Virus record (IMG/VR): IMGVR_UViG_3300022562_000333
Coordinates: 19,251 to 83,250 of that record
Reading direction: 5' to 3' (one strand)
DNA from: a virus
DNA: 64,000 nucleotides
Shown: piece by piece, positions 17,399-26,576 of the stretch
Layout: the number at the start of each line of letters is the position of its first letter
Numbering within the stretch: the first letter of the stretch is position 1
Translations under genes and position numbers: made by a program
The notes under the pieces: generated by a model
Seen by the model: the letters and a program-made list of their open reading frames with translations, nothing else
Told to the model about the DNA's origin: nothing
Databases searched by the model: none

Positions 17399-18097
17399 TC
17401 ACTCCATTTGCGCTAGAAGATACGGCTTGAATCGGTCGTCGCCCCACGCTTCCCAGAGGTCACCGGGGTCTTTGACTGGTTTGCCTCGCAGGGTGAGCCC
17501 TACGGGGTACTCGGGAATACGAACCTCAAATAAGTCCCCGCATTCTTTGCGGAATGTGGCGCACGCTTTACGGCCGATCGCATCATTATCATAAAAGAGG
17601 TAGGTGCGCTTTACAAGACGCTTGAAGGTGCGGAGGAGTACATCACTGACCTTGGCGGTCAAGGTGGCAATCGTGAAAGGTACAACGCGCTGCGTTGGAA
17701 AGAAGTCGAAGACCCCTTCCACTGGGAGAGCTGACTCGGTCTCCCAAATTGAAGGCATGGCTTGACCTAGCCCGAAAAAGACTGGCTCTGCGTGCGTGAG
17801 GAGGTAGTCCGAGTAGATCCCACCTTCCCGCTCCACACCCCTGAATTGAAACCCCTGAATCTCACCAAGAGGGTTGGTGAGCGGGAAGACGTAGCAGTCT
17901 TGGAGCTTGCGACCCTTCCAGCACCACTCCAAAAACTCCTCGGGGTACTCGGCCTCCGGGAGCTTCCTGTCTAGGTAACCTACCCGAAGGAGATCGATCT
18001 GCTCGTCTGAGGCGCCACGGGACCAGAGGGCTTCACGGACGCGTTCGTCCACCCCCTTTTGCGCGTACTCTACGAGCGTCTCAACCCAGGCTGTCAT
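17399..18097 (-). CDS. DnaG-type primase catalytic core (Toprim)
   Basis: A 232-residue protein corresponding to the RNA-polymerase core of bacterial primase without zinc-finger or helicase-binding domains. The N-terminal subdomain has PLTNPLGEIQGFQFRGV. The Toprim part has the metal glutamate in PVEGVFDF and the acidic pair in LFYDNDAIGRKA. It would synthesise RNA primers for the phage fork. The start overlaps the previous gene by 17 bp. A domain for primer-template recognition may be supplied by another protein. Confidence 0.8.
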   Translation of the reverse strand: MTAWVETLVEYAQKGVDERVREALWSRGASDEQIDLLRVGYLDRKLPEAEYPEEFLEWCWKGRKLQDCYVFPLTNPLGEIQGFQFRGVEREGGIYSDYLLTHAEPVFFGLGQAMPSIWETESALPVEGVFDFFPTQRVVPFTIATLTAKVSDVLLRTFKRLVKRTYLFYDNDAIGRKACATFRKECGDLFEVRIPEYPVGLTLRGKPVKDPGDLWEAWGDDRFKPYLLAQME

Positions 18098-18650
18098 TCG
18101 GTCGCACCACCATCAACGTCCGGGGGACGTTGTAGAACTGGAGACCGAGATAGTCCCCGACCCTGGTATAGACACCGAGGGCTGGAGGACTGGCAGCAAC
18201 TAGAGCACATCCTTGAGGAAGTGGGCCTACAACCACCTGTAGACCTTGGATCGAAACGGACTCCCCTTCCGAAAGCTCGTGGTCCGATGGGACCACGATG
18301 GTCTTCGGGGGGGTGTTCGACTTGTTCATGGCGGCTAGGGCTTCTGGGATCCCCCCAAATACATTGGCCCACCCGGAAGTGGTGGCGAGCTGTAGAACGG
18401 TGCTGTAGAGCCGCTCCAACACGTCGTTCTCATGGGACGGAGGGCACATAAAGAAGGCGTACCGAGCGTTCCCCGCCGCCCCACGCTTGCTAGGCAAAAA
18501 GAGGCCACGCATGTTCGTGACCAAGAGAGTTTCGACGTTTTCCGGGACTTGCCGCTCCTCCATAGCCGGAACAGAGAAACCCCCGGCGCTCGCTGCGCGT
18601 TGGCGGAGCCGCTCCGTCACGAGCAAGTGGGAAAGAGCGGAAAAGTTCAA
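18081..18650 (-). CDS. hypothetical protein in replication cluster
   Basis: A 189-residue protein beginning MNFSALSHLLVTERLRQRA. It alternates helices and short strands and ends with GLQFYNVPRTLMVVRPND. No motif of any nuclease, ligase or polymerase was found. It overlaps both neighbours (4 bp and 17 bp), so it is co-translated with the primase and probably part of replication. Confidence 0.6.
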   Translation of the reverse strand: MNFSALSHLLVTERLRQRAASAGGFSVPAMEERQVPENVETLLVTNMRGLFLPSKRGAAGNARYAFFMCPPSHENDVLERLYSTVLQLATTSGWANVFGGIPEALAAMNKSNTPPKTIVVPSDHELSEGESVSIQGLQVVVGPLPQGCALVAASPPALGVYTRVGDYLGLQFYNVPRTLMVVRPNDSLG

Positions 18651-19267
18651 CTCCGGAGCCTCTTAGGCTCCGCTCCGAGAAGGCGGAGGAGCCAAGCCTT
18701 CCACCACGGCACAACGGTTTCCACGGGAGCTTCGGGGATCGTAGCCTCAGCGGCTTCCACGGGAACAGGGGGAGCCTCGGCTTCCCCTACCAGCTCGTCG
18801 ATCTTCTCCTGAGTCTCAACGATCTGAGGTTGTTCCTTCGCTTCAGTTTCTTCCAAGAGCCACATGAGGGCGAAGACCTCGGGTAGATGCTCCCGAGCCC
18901 ACGCCTCGTCCCGGAGCTGCTCGCGAAACTCTTTGAGCAGGTCCGCCTTGAGCTTCGCAGGCTTGAAGTCCGGACACCTTTTCGCGTCAATCGGGTCCTC
19001 GCAAATGGTACCACCCCAGGTCTCGGGGTCGTCCGAGCCGAGCATGCAAAGACCGATGGTCTGGATGACGGGGAGCCCTCGTCCGTTCGCGATACGGTTG
19101 TAGCCTTCGTTGGGCTCCCCATCCACTTGCTTGCGTTGGTCGAGCGGATGACGGTGGTTGTGAACGCAGCGATGCGGAAGCCTCTCCGAAGCCTCCGCAA
19201 TCCGCTTGTTCACCTCTTCCGCTAGGAGCTGGTTGAGGCGAACCCGAACTTCGGGCTCGCCTCTCAC
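18647..19267 (-). CDS. conserved hypothetical cysteine protein with hydrophobic tail
   Basis: A 206-residue protein. The central part has conserved-looking cysteines in RCVHNHRHPLD, GLCMLGSDD, GTICEDP and KRCPDF, suggesting a metal or Fe-S site. The C-terminus is an acidic/proline segment followed by VVPWWKAWLLRLLGAEPKR, an amphipathic or membrane-associating helix. It is coupled to the Rad50-like ATPase half by a 4 bp overlap. Role unknown; I have seen the CxxN-(R/H)-x8...GTIC pattern in phage hypotheticals. Confidence 0.6.
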   Translation of the reverse strand: MRGEPEVRVRLNQLLAEEVNKRIAEASERLPHRCVHNHRHPLDQRKQVDGEPNEGYNRIANGRGLPVIQTIGLCMLGSDDPETWGGTICEDPIDAKRCPDFKPAKLKADLLKEFREQLRDEAWAREHLPEVFALMWLLEETEAKEQPQIVETQEKIDELVGEAEAPPVPVEAAEATIPEAPVETVVPWWKAWLLRLLGAEPKRLRS

Positions 19268-19956
19268 GATACGCTCCGCAGCTTTTTCACCACGAACTCC
19301 TGCCTTACACCTTGGGTCTTCGAGTCCCCGTGGTACGAGAGAGTCGCGTGGTCAATGAAAGCGGGCTTGTGGGTTACCATGAGCAGAGACAGATCACTCG
19401 TGGCCGCTAGTTTTTGGAGAAACTGTCCCGTCGCCTCGATGTAGTCATCGGAGACAGCCGCGAGAGTCTCATCAAGCAACAACGTGCGCTGCCGTTTCAG
19501 CCGGAGGAGGGTGAGGATCCGAAGAATGAGGCTGGCGATGCTTGACGGACCACCCCCGAACGAGTCGAGAGGGGAGCCTTTGATTCCACCGTTGTCCGGG
19601 TCGCCTTGGCAGATGTAGAACTCGACCGCGATCTTGTTGTACTTCTGCGACACTTCGGCCCGGAAGCTGAGGTCTTGGTCGAAGAAGATCGTACGAAGGC
19701 CCTCGGACACGATGGTCTCGATGGTGCGCACCTGACCCATGACCATCTGGTCCATGAGGACCCGGTATAGTTCCGCGACTTTGGTGAGGACTTCTTGGCG
19801 ACGGGCTAGCTCCGCGATCTCCACCTCTTTAGAGACCAACTCCCGAGAGAGTTGATCTCGCATCGTCTTGAGGCGAATCGCGGAGGTCTGTAGATGCCTG
19901 ACCCGTTGCGCCCAGCCGTCTACTCCTTCGACGGCATGAAGCGGGTCACTCGGCAT
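19264..19956 (-). CDS. Rad50/SbcC-like ATPase, C-terminal half
   Basis: A 230-residue protein that corresponds only to the C-terminal part of an SMC-like ATPase. It has a short coiled coil (about 15-75), the ABC signature region SFGGGPSSI (132-140), Walker B TLLLDET (D162, E163) and a switch histidine (MVTHK, H196). There is no Walker A. The matching N-terminal half is a separate gene at 23383-24609. The two would have to associate in trans to form an ATP site, acting with the SbcD-like nuclease. The start overlaps the clamp gene by 37 bp, a long overlap, but no later start codon is convincing. Confidence 0.85.
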   Translation of the reverse strand: MPSDPLHAVEGVDGWAQRVRHLQTSAIRLKTMRDQLSRELVSKEVEIAELARRQEVLTKVAELYRVLMDQMVMGQVRTIETIVSEGLRTIFFDQDLSFRAEVSQKYNKIAVEFYICQGDPDNGGIKGSPLDSFGGGPSSIASLILRILTLLRLKRQRTLLLDETLAAVSDDYIEATGQFLQKLAATSDLSLLMVTHKPAFIDHATLSYHGDSKTQGVRQEFVVKKLRSVS

Positions 19957-21161
19957 GAGAACGTACCTTCTGGTTCGACGGTCACGTTGCCGCTTTCGTC
20001 CAGGTGAAAGTCATCGATCGTGCGGAACATACCCACTTCCTTGCGGTCCGCCGACGCTGGGACGATCAGGATGTGGAACTCGACCTCGTTGTTCTTGACC
20101 TTCTCCACGAGGTCGATCATGTGGTTCAGGTTGATGTTGAAGCTCCAGTCACGGGCCTCGATCATCTCCGTTTCACCCTCTTTCTTGGGGCGAACCCTGA
20201 CCGGGATGCTGTCCGTCTTGGACGTCCCTTCCGAAACGCCGAACTGAAGCTGACGCCTCTCGTGGTTGAAGATGATCTTGATCTTGTCGCGGTCCTTGTC
20301 CAACTCACTACGCGTGTACTTGAGTGAGTTGAGGAATTGGACCTTGTCGATGAGAAAGATGTTCTTGTCGTTCTTGAGAGCGTAGTATTTGAACTGGGGA
20401 TGGCTCTTGGCGTGCTTGGGCCAACCGAGCACCTGACCCGAAACGTTCTCCAAGAACGTGAAGTGAGAGCCGATTCGGAACGTCACCTTGCCAGCGCTCT
20501 TGCTGAGAAACTGCTGGAGGGGGCCGAGGTGTTGTCCGTGGACCTCGACACCTTTGCCGGCGAAGGCGTCGCACCAGAAGTAGTAGGCGCGAACGGAGTC
20601 GGCTGCGAAGAGGTGACCGTCACCCTTGGCGTGTTCAGGCTTCGAGCCGTCGAACACCTGAACCGCCTTGTACTGCTCTTCCGCCTTGGTGTCCGAAGCC
20701 TCTGCCATAAACGGCTTCGCCATGTCGATGGCCTGCCTGAGAATGGCCGTGGGGTAGTCGTACGTCGTCGTGGTGGCCTTCAGATCGTCATCACACGTCG
20801 AGAGGAGCCGTGGACTGAATGAGCTTCGCTCCGTACGAGCACCGTTGCCCGCTTCGTAGCGAACGATGAACCGCTCATCCTCCTTAGCTTCCGCCTCGAA
20901 GGTGAGGTTTTGCCCATCGAGGTAGTTGAGAGCTTCGATGTACTCGGCCGGGTAGACGAACTGGCCGTCCCCGTCCGACTCCTCCAGCTTGAGGTTGGCT
21001 CGGGCGACACACTGATCGTTCCGAGAGTAGACCTGGCAATCGAGCCCGGTCACCACGAAGAGGTACCCGGCTCCCCCTTGAGGGGTCACGGGTCGCGGCT
21101 TGACGATCTTGACGAGGTCGAGCGCTGCGATCAAATTCGACGCGTTGAGTTTGATTTTCAT
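19920..21161 (-). CDS. dnaN: DNA polymerase III beta sliding clamp-like protein
   Basis: A 413-residue protein of clamp length. It starts MKIKLNASNLIAALDLVKIV, the usual first strand and helix of a clamp domain, continues with three beta-rich domains and ends CRVTRFMPSKE, resembling the C-terminal MPMR-type strand of bacterial clamps. It would tether the phage polymerase. The surrounding clamp loader genes support the call; divergence from cellular DnaN is considerable. Confidence 0.78.
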   Translation of the reverse strand: MKIKLNASNLIAALDLVKIVKPRPVTPQGGAGYLFVVTGLDCQVYSRNDQCVARANLKLEESDGDGQFVYPAEYIEALNYLDGQNLTFEAEAKEDERFIVRYEAGNGARTERSSFSPRLLSTCDDDLKATTTTYDYPTAILRQAIDMAKPFMAEASDTKAEEQYKAVQVFDGSKPEHAKGDGHLFAADSVRAYYFWCDAFAGKGVEVHGQHLGPLQQFLSKSAGKVTFRIGSHFTFLENVSGQVLGWPKHAKSHPQFKYYALKNDKNIFLIDKVQFLNSLKYTRSELDKDRDKIKIIFNHERRQLQFGVSEGTSKTDSIPVRVRPKKEGETEMIEARDWSFNINLNHMIDLVEKVKNNEVEFHILIVPASADRKEVGMFRTIDDFHLDESGNVTVEPEGTFSCRVTRFMPSKE

Positions 21162-21168
21162 CTGTTCC

Positions 21169-21444
21169 TCACTTCTTGTCGTAAGCGCTCAGGTTGGTCT
21201 CGGCTTCCACAAGGCCCTTCTCGAACTCCTCGATGAGAGACTCAAGCTCTTGCTGCACCTTGTTGCGGTCCTCGACGAGCGTTTTGGGGTTATACCCCGC
21301 CGCCTGGATCTCCTTGACGAGAGCGGCTAGCTCATCCCGCTTGGATCGAAGCTCACCACCCAACTCCGCCTTGCGTTTTATGAGGTGGCCGTGCCGCGTT
21401 TGAAGGTCTTGGATCTTCTCGTTTAGTTCTTCTGGGGAGCGCAT
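21169..21444 (-). CDS. small coiled-coil protein between the Rad50 halves
   Basis: A 91-residue protein starting at ATG 21442-21444 with GAGG at good distance (a GTG 12 bp upstream overlaps the previous stop). It is nearly all heptad-like helix: EKIQDLQTRHGHLIKRKAEL, then a break at AAGYNPKTL, then EDRNKVQQELESLIEEFEKG. Such a broken antiparallel coil resembles part of a Rad50/SbcC coiled-coil arm. It lies between the separated ATPase halves, so it may be a third piece of that machine; this is inference. Confidence 0.7.
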   Translation of the reverse strand: MRSPEELNEKIQDLQTRHGHLIKRKAELGGELRSKRDELAALVKEIQAAGYNPKTLVEDRNKVQQELESLIEEFEKGLVEAETNLSAYDKK

Positions 21445-21452
21445 GGGGGTCC

Positions 21453-22406
21453 TCACTCGTCGTCAAGGCATAGACCTGGTTCTACTACACCGGGTTTCGG
21501 AAGTGCTACTCGGGACTTGCGCCGAAATGAAGCCACCTTCTTGGCCCCATCTTCGCAACGTTCCACGTAGGCGCAGAGACGGCAGTGATCCCCAGCTTGC
21601 GCCGGGAACCTTTCCTGTCGAAGCTCATCGTGACTTTGGATGAGCCCGGAAACCTTCTCTAGCTCAGAGACGGATGACCCGATGCGATTCATCGTGGCCA
21701 GGATCTCGTTCTGGAGGGCGTTGAGGTCCGCGTTCGTGAACTGGACCCACTCGATGGCCCGCTCGTCCTCGAACATCCAGAAGACGTACCCGATCTTGTC
21801 AGGGATCACGTTCAACTTGGCTCGGTGAAGCATGGCGTACCACTTGAGCTGCGTACCTTGGATCTTCTGGCCGGGCTTCAACTCCTTGCCATCGACGTAC
21901 TTCTCCCGCCACTTGGAGCCCTTACCATCGAGGATCACGAGATCCTCGTGGGGGGCGATACGCTTGATCACGAAGTCGGCGCGACCCCCAATCATGTGCT
22001 CAGCGAAACGATGGTCGAGCTTCATCTCAGCCACCGCATGAGTGCCCAGAAGGCGGTTCTGGCGGATCGTCTTGACCCCTCGGGGGACAGCTTCCTTCGC
22101 AGCGGAGATGACTTCCTCGCGGCTGTGGTAGTTCGACTTCTCGTCGTGCCAGTCGTACACGCGACCCTTCTGGTCCTTCATCGCCATGTCGAGTGACGGC
22201 TCAACGAGCGATAGGAGGTAGTCCAGGTAGTCCACCCGGCGCCAAAGACGGTCTCGATAGAACGCCTCGAAGACCAGACCCACGGTGCTCCCGTAGAGCG
22301 CGTTCACCCCGTTCTCGGCGGAAACCAACGTCTTGTTGACGTATCTGTTCCAATAAGCGAACGGGCATTCGCCGTACATCTTGAACCCGGAATAGGAGAG
22401 GTACAC
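21453..22406 (-). CDS. RecB/Cas4-type PD-(D/E)XK nuclease with Fe-S cysteines
   Basis: A 317-residue nuclease. It begins MYLSYSGFKMYGECPFAYW, the typical SxSxxxxYxxCPxxY opening with the first cluster cysteine. It has the metal residues in IGGRADFVI and LVILDGKGS, and closes with CRLCAYVERC, three more cysteines that would complete an Fe-S cluster. Such enzymes resect DNA ends. It is next to SbcD- and Rad50-like genes and RecA, consistent with recombination or DNA-end processing. Confidence 0.85.
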   Translation of the reverse strand: MYLSYSGFKMYGECPFAYWNRYVNKTLVSAENGVNALYGSTVGLVFEAFYRDRLWRRVDYLDYLLSLVEPSLDMAMKDQKGRVYDWHDEKSNYHSREEVISAAKEAVPRGVKTIRQNRLLGTHAVAEMKLDHRFAEHMIGGRADFVIKRIAPHEDLVILDGKGSKWREKYVDGKELKPGQKIQGTQLKWYAMLHRAKLNVIPDKIGYVFWMFEDERAIEWVQFTNADLNALQNEILATMNRIGSSVSELEKVSGLIQSHDELRQERFPAQAGDHCRLCAYVERCEDGAKKVASFRRKSRVALPKPGVVEPGLCLDDE

Positions 22407-22412
22407 GGTGGG

Positions 22413-23390
22413 TCACCCTACGGAGTCGACAAGTTCCAGGTAACGGAGAGCTTCCTCTCGCACGTTGTCGGCGAAATTCAGGCCCCGGATGTTGGCTTCG
22501 ATGGAGGAGTTGGGGTCGATCACCCCATCTGAGAGAAGCTGGAGAACGAACTGATCGATGTCCCGACGTTCCTTCTCTTGGGCGGCCTTCTTCTCCAGGT
22601 CGAAGACCTCCTCGGCGGGAGCAACGGAGAGCGGGATGACCGTCACCTTGACATCACCCCCATCGATCTCGACGAGAGCTACCTGCGGGGTTCGTTGAAG
22701 GTTCTCCCTTACGAGGGCTCCACGTGAGACAGCCCCGACGTTGATGAACTGGCGGCCGTGGATGACCTCTACTCCTTGGTCCTTGTGCCAGTGCCCAAAG
22801 CACCACGCATCGGGGCCGTTGCGGCTTATGAGGGCCTCGTACGGGAACACGGGCTCGTTGAAGAAGTCCTCTGCTTGAGCTGGGGGCTTCTTACCGGCGA
22901 GAGCGTGGACCATCGCGATGAGGTGGGTATCGCCAGGCTGCTTCTGGATCTTGAGCAGGTCGTCCAGGGTTCGAGTCGGGCTGTAAGGGACTCCTACGAC
23001 CCGTACTTGAAGGTTTCCGTCGTTGAAGACCTGCTCCCGGAGTTGGTGGAACACGCCGCTGGCATACAAGACGCCCAGAGGTTGCTTCCCCAGGGTCTCC
23101 AGGTTGTTGAACGAGATGTCGTGGTTGCCTTCGATTTCGTATACGGGGCATGGGTAACCCCGGTGAACGCGAGCTGACTTCTCCACTAAGGCATGCGAGT
23201 TTTTCGACGACGCCTTGACGTGGAAGTAGTCCCCCGCATCGAGAACGGCCGTGGCTTCTCTAGCCTTAGCGATGGCGCCAATCTGTTCGAGGTTGCTCCA
23301 AATCTCGGCTGGGTAGTCACCCTTCCAAGAAATGGGGCTCCGATCCGAGACATGAACGTCCGTCCTCGTGAGGAAGGCGAGTCTAGGCAT
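22413..23390 (-). CDS. sbcD: SbcD/Mre11-like exonuclease (metallophosphoesterase)
   Basis: A 325-residue calcineurin-fold nuclease with the full phosphoesterase signature in order: DVHVSD near 11, AGDYFH, EGNHD, MVHAL and GHWHKD. The C-terminal 80 residues form the helical/capping region that would contact a Rad50-type partner. It overlaps the N-terminal Rad50 gene by 8 bp, so the complex subunits are co-translated. It would process DNA ends or hairpins during recombination-dependent replication. Confidence 0.88.
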   Translation of the reverse strand: MPRLAFLTRTDVHVSDRSPISWKGDYPAEIWSNLEQIGAIAKAREATAVLDAGDYFHVKASSKNSHALVEKSARVHRGYPCPVYEIEGNHDISFNNLETLGKQPLGVLYASGVFHQLREQVFNDGNLQVRVVGVPYSPTRTLDDLLKIQKQPGDTHLIAMVHALAGKKPPAQAEDFFNEPVFPYEALISRNGPDAWCFGHWHKDQGVEVIHGRQFINVGAVSRGALVRENLQRTPQVALVEIDGGDVKVTVIPLSVAPAEEVFDLEKKAAQEKERRDIDQFVLQLLSDGVIDPNSSIEANIRGLNFADNVREEALRYLELVDSVG

Positions 23391-24609
23391 GGAGGTGACG
23401 CCCCGATTGAACCGGCTGCGTACAGGTTGGGCACACGCCGAGAGCGTCCACCTCGCCTTGAACGAGCTTCTCCTCCGCCTCGGTAGCGTCCAGCTCGGCC
23501 TGAACCTGCTGAATCGACTTCGTGATGGAGGTATGTTTGGAAGCGAACCGCGTCAGCTCCCGGAGCTTGTCCCGGTTCGTTTCGAGAGGGTCGAGCGCCG
23601 GCAAGATGATCTTCTCCGCTGCCTCAAGAGCGGTGAACCTCGCCTTGTAGGAGCGCATCCGTTGGATCCACTTGTCCAGTTGGCGGATCTTGTCGATGAC
23701 CTCTTGGAGTCCCTCGATGGCGGGAACCAAACCGAGGAACTTGTCGACCCATGAAAGGTTCTTGAAGTCCTCCACCCGTCTGTTTAATTCGTTGGCGAAC
23801 TTTGTGAGCAGCGTCGCCTTCTTGGACTGTGTGAGGACGGTCTCCAAGTCGGGTACTGCTACCGAGTTGATCTCCCAGAGCGCTTTGAGTCGAGCAACCA
23901 GAGCCCCGGTCGTGGTGATGTATCGGTCCAACACGGTGACGCGTTGAGCCTCTGATTCCACCCTAACCAGAGCACGGACGGCTGACTCCGTCTTGTCGAG
24001 AGCCGCGTCTAGGCCATCGTACGCGGCAAGTCGAACACGAAGCTCCTCCGCATCCTTCTCGCGGATCTTCTTGGTAGATACGACTTCCCGTCGATCCTTC
24101 TCCACCATCTTCGTGGCAGCGGTCACCCGGTCAAGACGAGCCACATCGGAGATGGCCTCCGCTACGGCTGGCCCAGACTGGTTGAGCAGGAAGATGGGGA
24201 AGAACTGGTCCGCAACCTGGATGCTGCCGACGTCATCCCCAACTTTGACTGGAGCGAAGCCGCTCGTGATGAGGAAGTCGGGGATGCCCTGCCCAGGCTT
24301 GTCGTAGACCTGCCCGTTGAACGTGTATTTGTTGACGGAGTCACCCTTCTCCCAGAGAAGGTCAAACCCTTCTGCCTTGAGGCGAACCGTCGTCTGACAC
24401 TTGCACGTCTTGGCCCCACGAACGGACCGAGCGCAGTAGGTGGTATGGCGTACGAACGAGGTCCCGAGGGAGTTGGTGAGGGCGCACTTGATGGCCCTCA
24501 CCACGGCTGACTTCCCGATGTTGGAGCGACCAACAAGGGCTGTAAAGCCGTCAATACGAATCGAGACTTGCTCGATTGATTGAAACCCCCGTATTTCGAC
24601 CTCAACCAT
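23383..24609 (-). CDS. Rad50/SbcC-like ATPase, N-terminal half with zinc hook
   Basis: A 408-residue protein holding the N-terminal nucleotide-binding lobe: Walker A GRSNIGKS (27-34) and a Q-loop-like segment near ADQFFPIFLLNQSG. A long coiled coil follows, and then, 13 residues from the C-terminus, VCPTCTQPV (C393, C396), the CxxC zinc hook. In ordinary Rad50 the hook lies mid-protein and is followed by a second coil and the C-terminal lobe. Here the chain stops at the hook and the C-lobe is encoded at 19264-19956. Confidence 0.87.
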   Translation of the reverse strand: MVEVEIRGFQSIEQVSIRIDGFTALVGRSNIGKSAVVRAIKCALTNSLGTSFVRHTTYCARSVRGAKTCKCQTTVRLKAEGFDLLWEKGDSVNKYTFNGQVYDKPGQGIPDFLITSGFAPVKVGDDVGSIQVADQFFPIFLLNQSGPAVAEAISDVARLDRVTAATKMVEKDRREVVSTKKIREKDAEELRVRLAAYDGLDAALDKTESAVRALVRVESEAQRVTVLDRYITTTGALVARLKALWEINSVAVPDLETVLTQSKKATLLTKFANELNRRVEDFKNLSWVDKFLGLVPAIEGLQEVIDKIRQLDKWIQRMRSYKARFTALEAAEKIILPALDPLETNRDKLRELTRFASKHTSITKSIQQVQAELDATEAEEKLVQGEVDALGVCPTCTQPVQSGRHLHA

Positions 24610-25859
24610 TACGCTCCCTCAGCAGGAGCCGCCTCCATACCCTCGACTTCCACCTCAGCGATCAAGTTGTCGATGGCCTCCGTGTCCACGGTGTCATCGG
24701 CGAGGTCGTCATCCCCGATGTCCTCCCGACCGTCCGAAACGATGTCCTCGTCTTCGACGTTCCCTTGGATCGTCTGCGGAGCCTCAGAGAGTAGAGCTGC
24801 GTTGACCTTCTTACGGAGGTCGGCGGCGGCTTTGGGGTTGTCCACGAGGTACTGACGGACTTGGTTCTTGCCTCGAAACGCCTCGCCGTTGAACTCGTAG
24901 CTCGACCCCGATTGCTTGATGAGCTTGCGAGGGATCGCCGACTCGATGAGGGACAGGTACTCGTCGAGCCCATGGCCGTAGCGGATGAAGACCTCGGCGT
25001 TGTGGCCTTGCTTGCCGTCGAGCTTGTTCTTGGCGACCTTGATCTGGACGACGTTACCGAAGGGGATCCGCTTCTTCTTGAGCGTCACCGGATCCTTGGT
25101 CTCGATGTAGTCCGAACGAGTCCTCGTGAGCTTGAGGCGGTGGCTCGCGTAGAACTTGACGGCCTTACCCCCAGCCGTGTTGTCATCCTCCCCAGCGTGG
25201 CTGCCCGCCTTGATCAAGGAACGGGTCTGGTTGATGAGCATGACGACCGTGTTCTTGTCCTTGAGCCACTGAACCATCTTGGAGAGGTTCTGGCTCATGG
25301 CGCGGGCAAGGGCGCCGATGCGGGCCTCTTCGTCGAGCTTCTTGTCCAGCTCAGACTTGGGGACCATCGCCGCAACAGAGTCGACCACGACGAGGTCAAA
25401 TCCGTGGTGGATGGCGAGGTAGAGCATCTTGTACCCTTCCTCAAGGTTGTCGGGGGCGAAGCAGGTGGACTGCTTGTTGTCGAACTTGACGCCGATCGCC
25501 TTGGCGTACCCGTGGTGGATGGCGTTCTCGAAGTCGAGGTACATGCTGGTACCACCAGCCTTCTGGGTGGCAGCGACGGCTCCGAGGGCGAGGGTGGTCT
25601 TCCCGCTCGACTCTGCACCGAAGACCTCGATGACCCGACCACGAGCGTAACCAGGACAGATCATGCCGCTACCGTCAGGGAGCGGGGTACCCCCGAGGAG
25701 GTTGTCGATCTGGATAATCCCCGAGGGGATGTGCGGGAACGTTGTCGTGATCGAGTTGGTGGGCTTCTGGCCCGTGACCTTGGCGATGTGAGCGAGCGTG
25801 AGCTTCATTACATCGGACGGCTTGGTTGGCTTCTTGGCGGCAGCGGCTTTGGTGGTCAT
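24609..25859 (-). CDS. recA: RecA recombinase
   Basis: A 416-residue RecA with Walker A GAESSGKTT (81-89), LVVVDSVAAMVP (Walker B), MLINQTRS and the DNA-binding loop regions, closer to bacterial RecA than to T4 UvsX. An extended acidic C-terminus (from about 360, rich in Asp/Glu) may regulate filament assembly. It forms nucleoprotein filaments for strand exchange. It overlaps the Rad50 N-half by one base and the resolvase by 4 bp. Confidence 0.93.
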   Translation of the reverse strand: MTTKAAAAKKPTKPSDVMKLTLAHIAKVTGQKPTNSITTTFPHIPSGIIQIDNLLGGTPLPDGSGMICPGYARGRVIEVFGAESSGKTTLALGAVAATQKAGGTSMYLDFENAIHHGYAKAIGVKFDNKQSTCFAPDNLEEGYKMLYLAIHHGFDLVVVDSVAAMVPKSELDKKLDEEARIGALARAMSQNLSKMVQWLKDKNTVVMLINQTRSLIKAGSHAGEDDNTAGGKAVKFYASHRLKLTRTRSDYIETKDPVTLKKKRIPFGNVVQIKVAKNKLDGKQGHNAEVFIRYGHGLDEYLSLIESAIPRKLIKQSGSSYEFNGEAFRGKNQVRQYLVDNPKAAADLRKKVNAALLSEAPQTIQGNVEDEDIVSDGREDIGDDDLADDTVDTEAIDNLIAEVEVEGMEAAPAEGA

Positions 25860-26512
25860 GGCGGGGACTCCGGGAGTTTGGAAAATCTGAAGAAACGCTC
25901 ATCCTCTCGGTACAAGGTCCCGAGTTGGCGCGTCTCGCCCGCATGCCGGCCCTTAGAGTAGGTCTTTTCCTTGAGGAACGTGTGCGCCTCCGATGGGAGA
26001 AGTACGTCCTTGTCGATACGACCTTCAAGAAGGAGCCAAAAGCGGGCGGCAAATCTAGCGATATGGTAGGCGTCGGCTTCGTCGCTATTCCACCGAGAGA
26101 TCCCGGTATCAGCTTTCGCCATCGCCACCATATCGGCCTTGAACATCTTCCCTCTACGGACGGTCGGGTCCTCTTTGGCAAGGGACTTGACCGTCGATGG
26201 GTCGAAGTACACCACGTCCTTTCGGCGGGTGTAGATCGCCTCATTTACATAGAGGAACAGACCATAGAGACCCTCGGACCACAGTTCCCCGAACGGGGGT
26301 GACTCGACCCCGACGATTTGAATTTCAGGCCAATCGTCGATCAGGTCTCCGACGCACTCACGGAGGCCCATGTACCTTTCGACGAACACGTCACTGGACG
26401 GGCTCGCAAAGCGCCCCTTGTCGACAACGCGCTTCTTACCGAAGGCGTCGGCGTCATGCAGGCACCATCCGAAACCCGTCAGCGACGGGTCCAGCCCAAG
26501 GGACAGGAACAT
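25856..26512 (-). CDS. RuvC-like Holliday junction resolvase
   Basis: A 218-residue RNase H-fold protein. It starts MFLSLGLDPSLTGFGW with catalytic D8, has the second acidic residue in VGVESPP (about residue 70) and the final pair in NSDEADAYHIARFAARF. This matches RuvC-type resolvases that cut four-way junctions. Location immediately after RecA supports resolution of recombination intermediates before packaging. Confidence 0.8.
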   Translation of the reverse strand: MFLSLGLDPSLTGFGWCLHDADAFGKKRVVDKGRFASPSSDVFVERYMGLRECVGDLIDDWPEIQIVGVESPPFGELWSEGLYGLFLYVNEAIYTRRKDVVYFDPSTVKSLAKEDPTVRRGKMFKADMVAMAKADTGISRWNSDEADAYHIARFAARFWLLLEGRIDKDVLLPSEAHTFLKEKTYSKGRHAGETRQLGTLYREDERFFRFSKLPESPP

Positions 26513-26576
26513 CCGTTTACGGAGACGGGGGCCGAAGGTCGGGTAAGACCCCCGACCCCCTCGCCTCGCCTCCTAC

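Noticed and set aside
20750-20775. ATGTAGTCC/GTAGTCG-like strings in protein-coding regions
   Set aside because: They encode Asp-Tyr codons in reading frames and lack the rest of the conserved flank, so they are not further copies of the RNA element.
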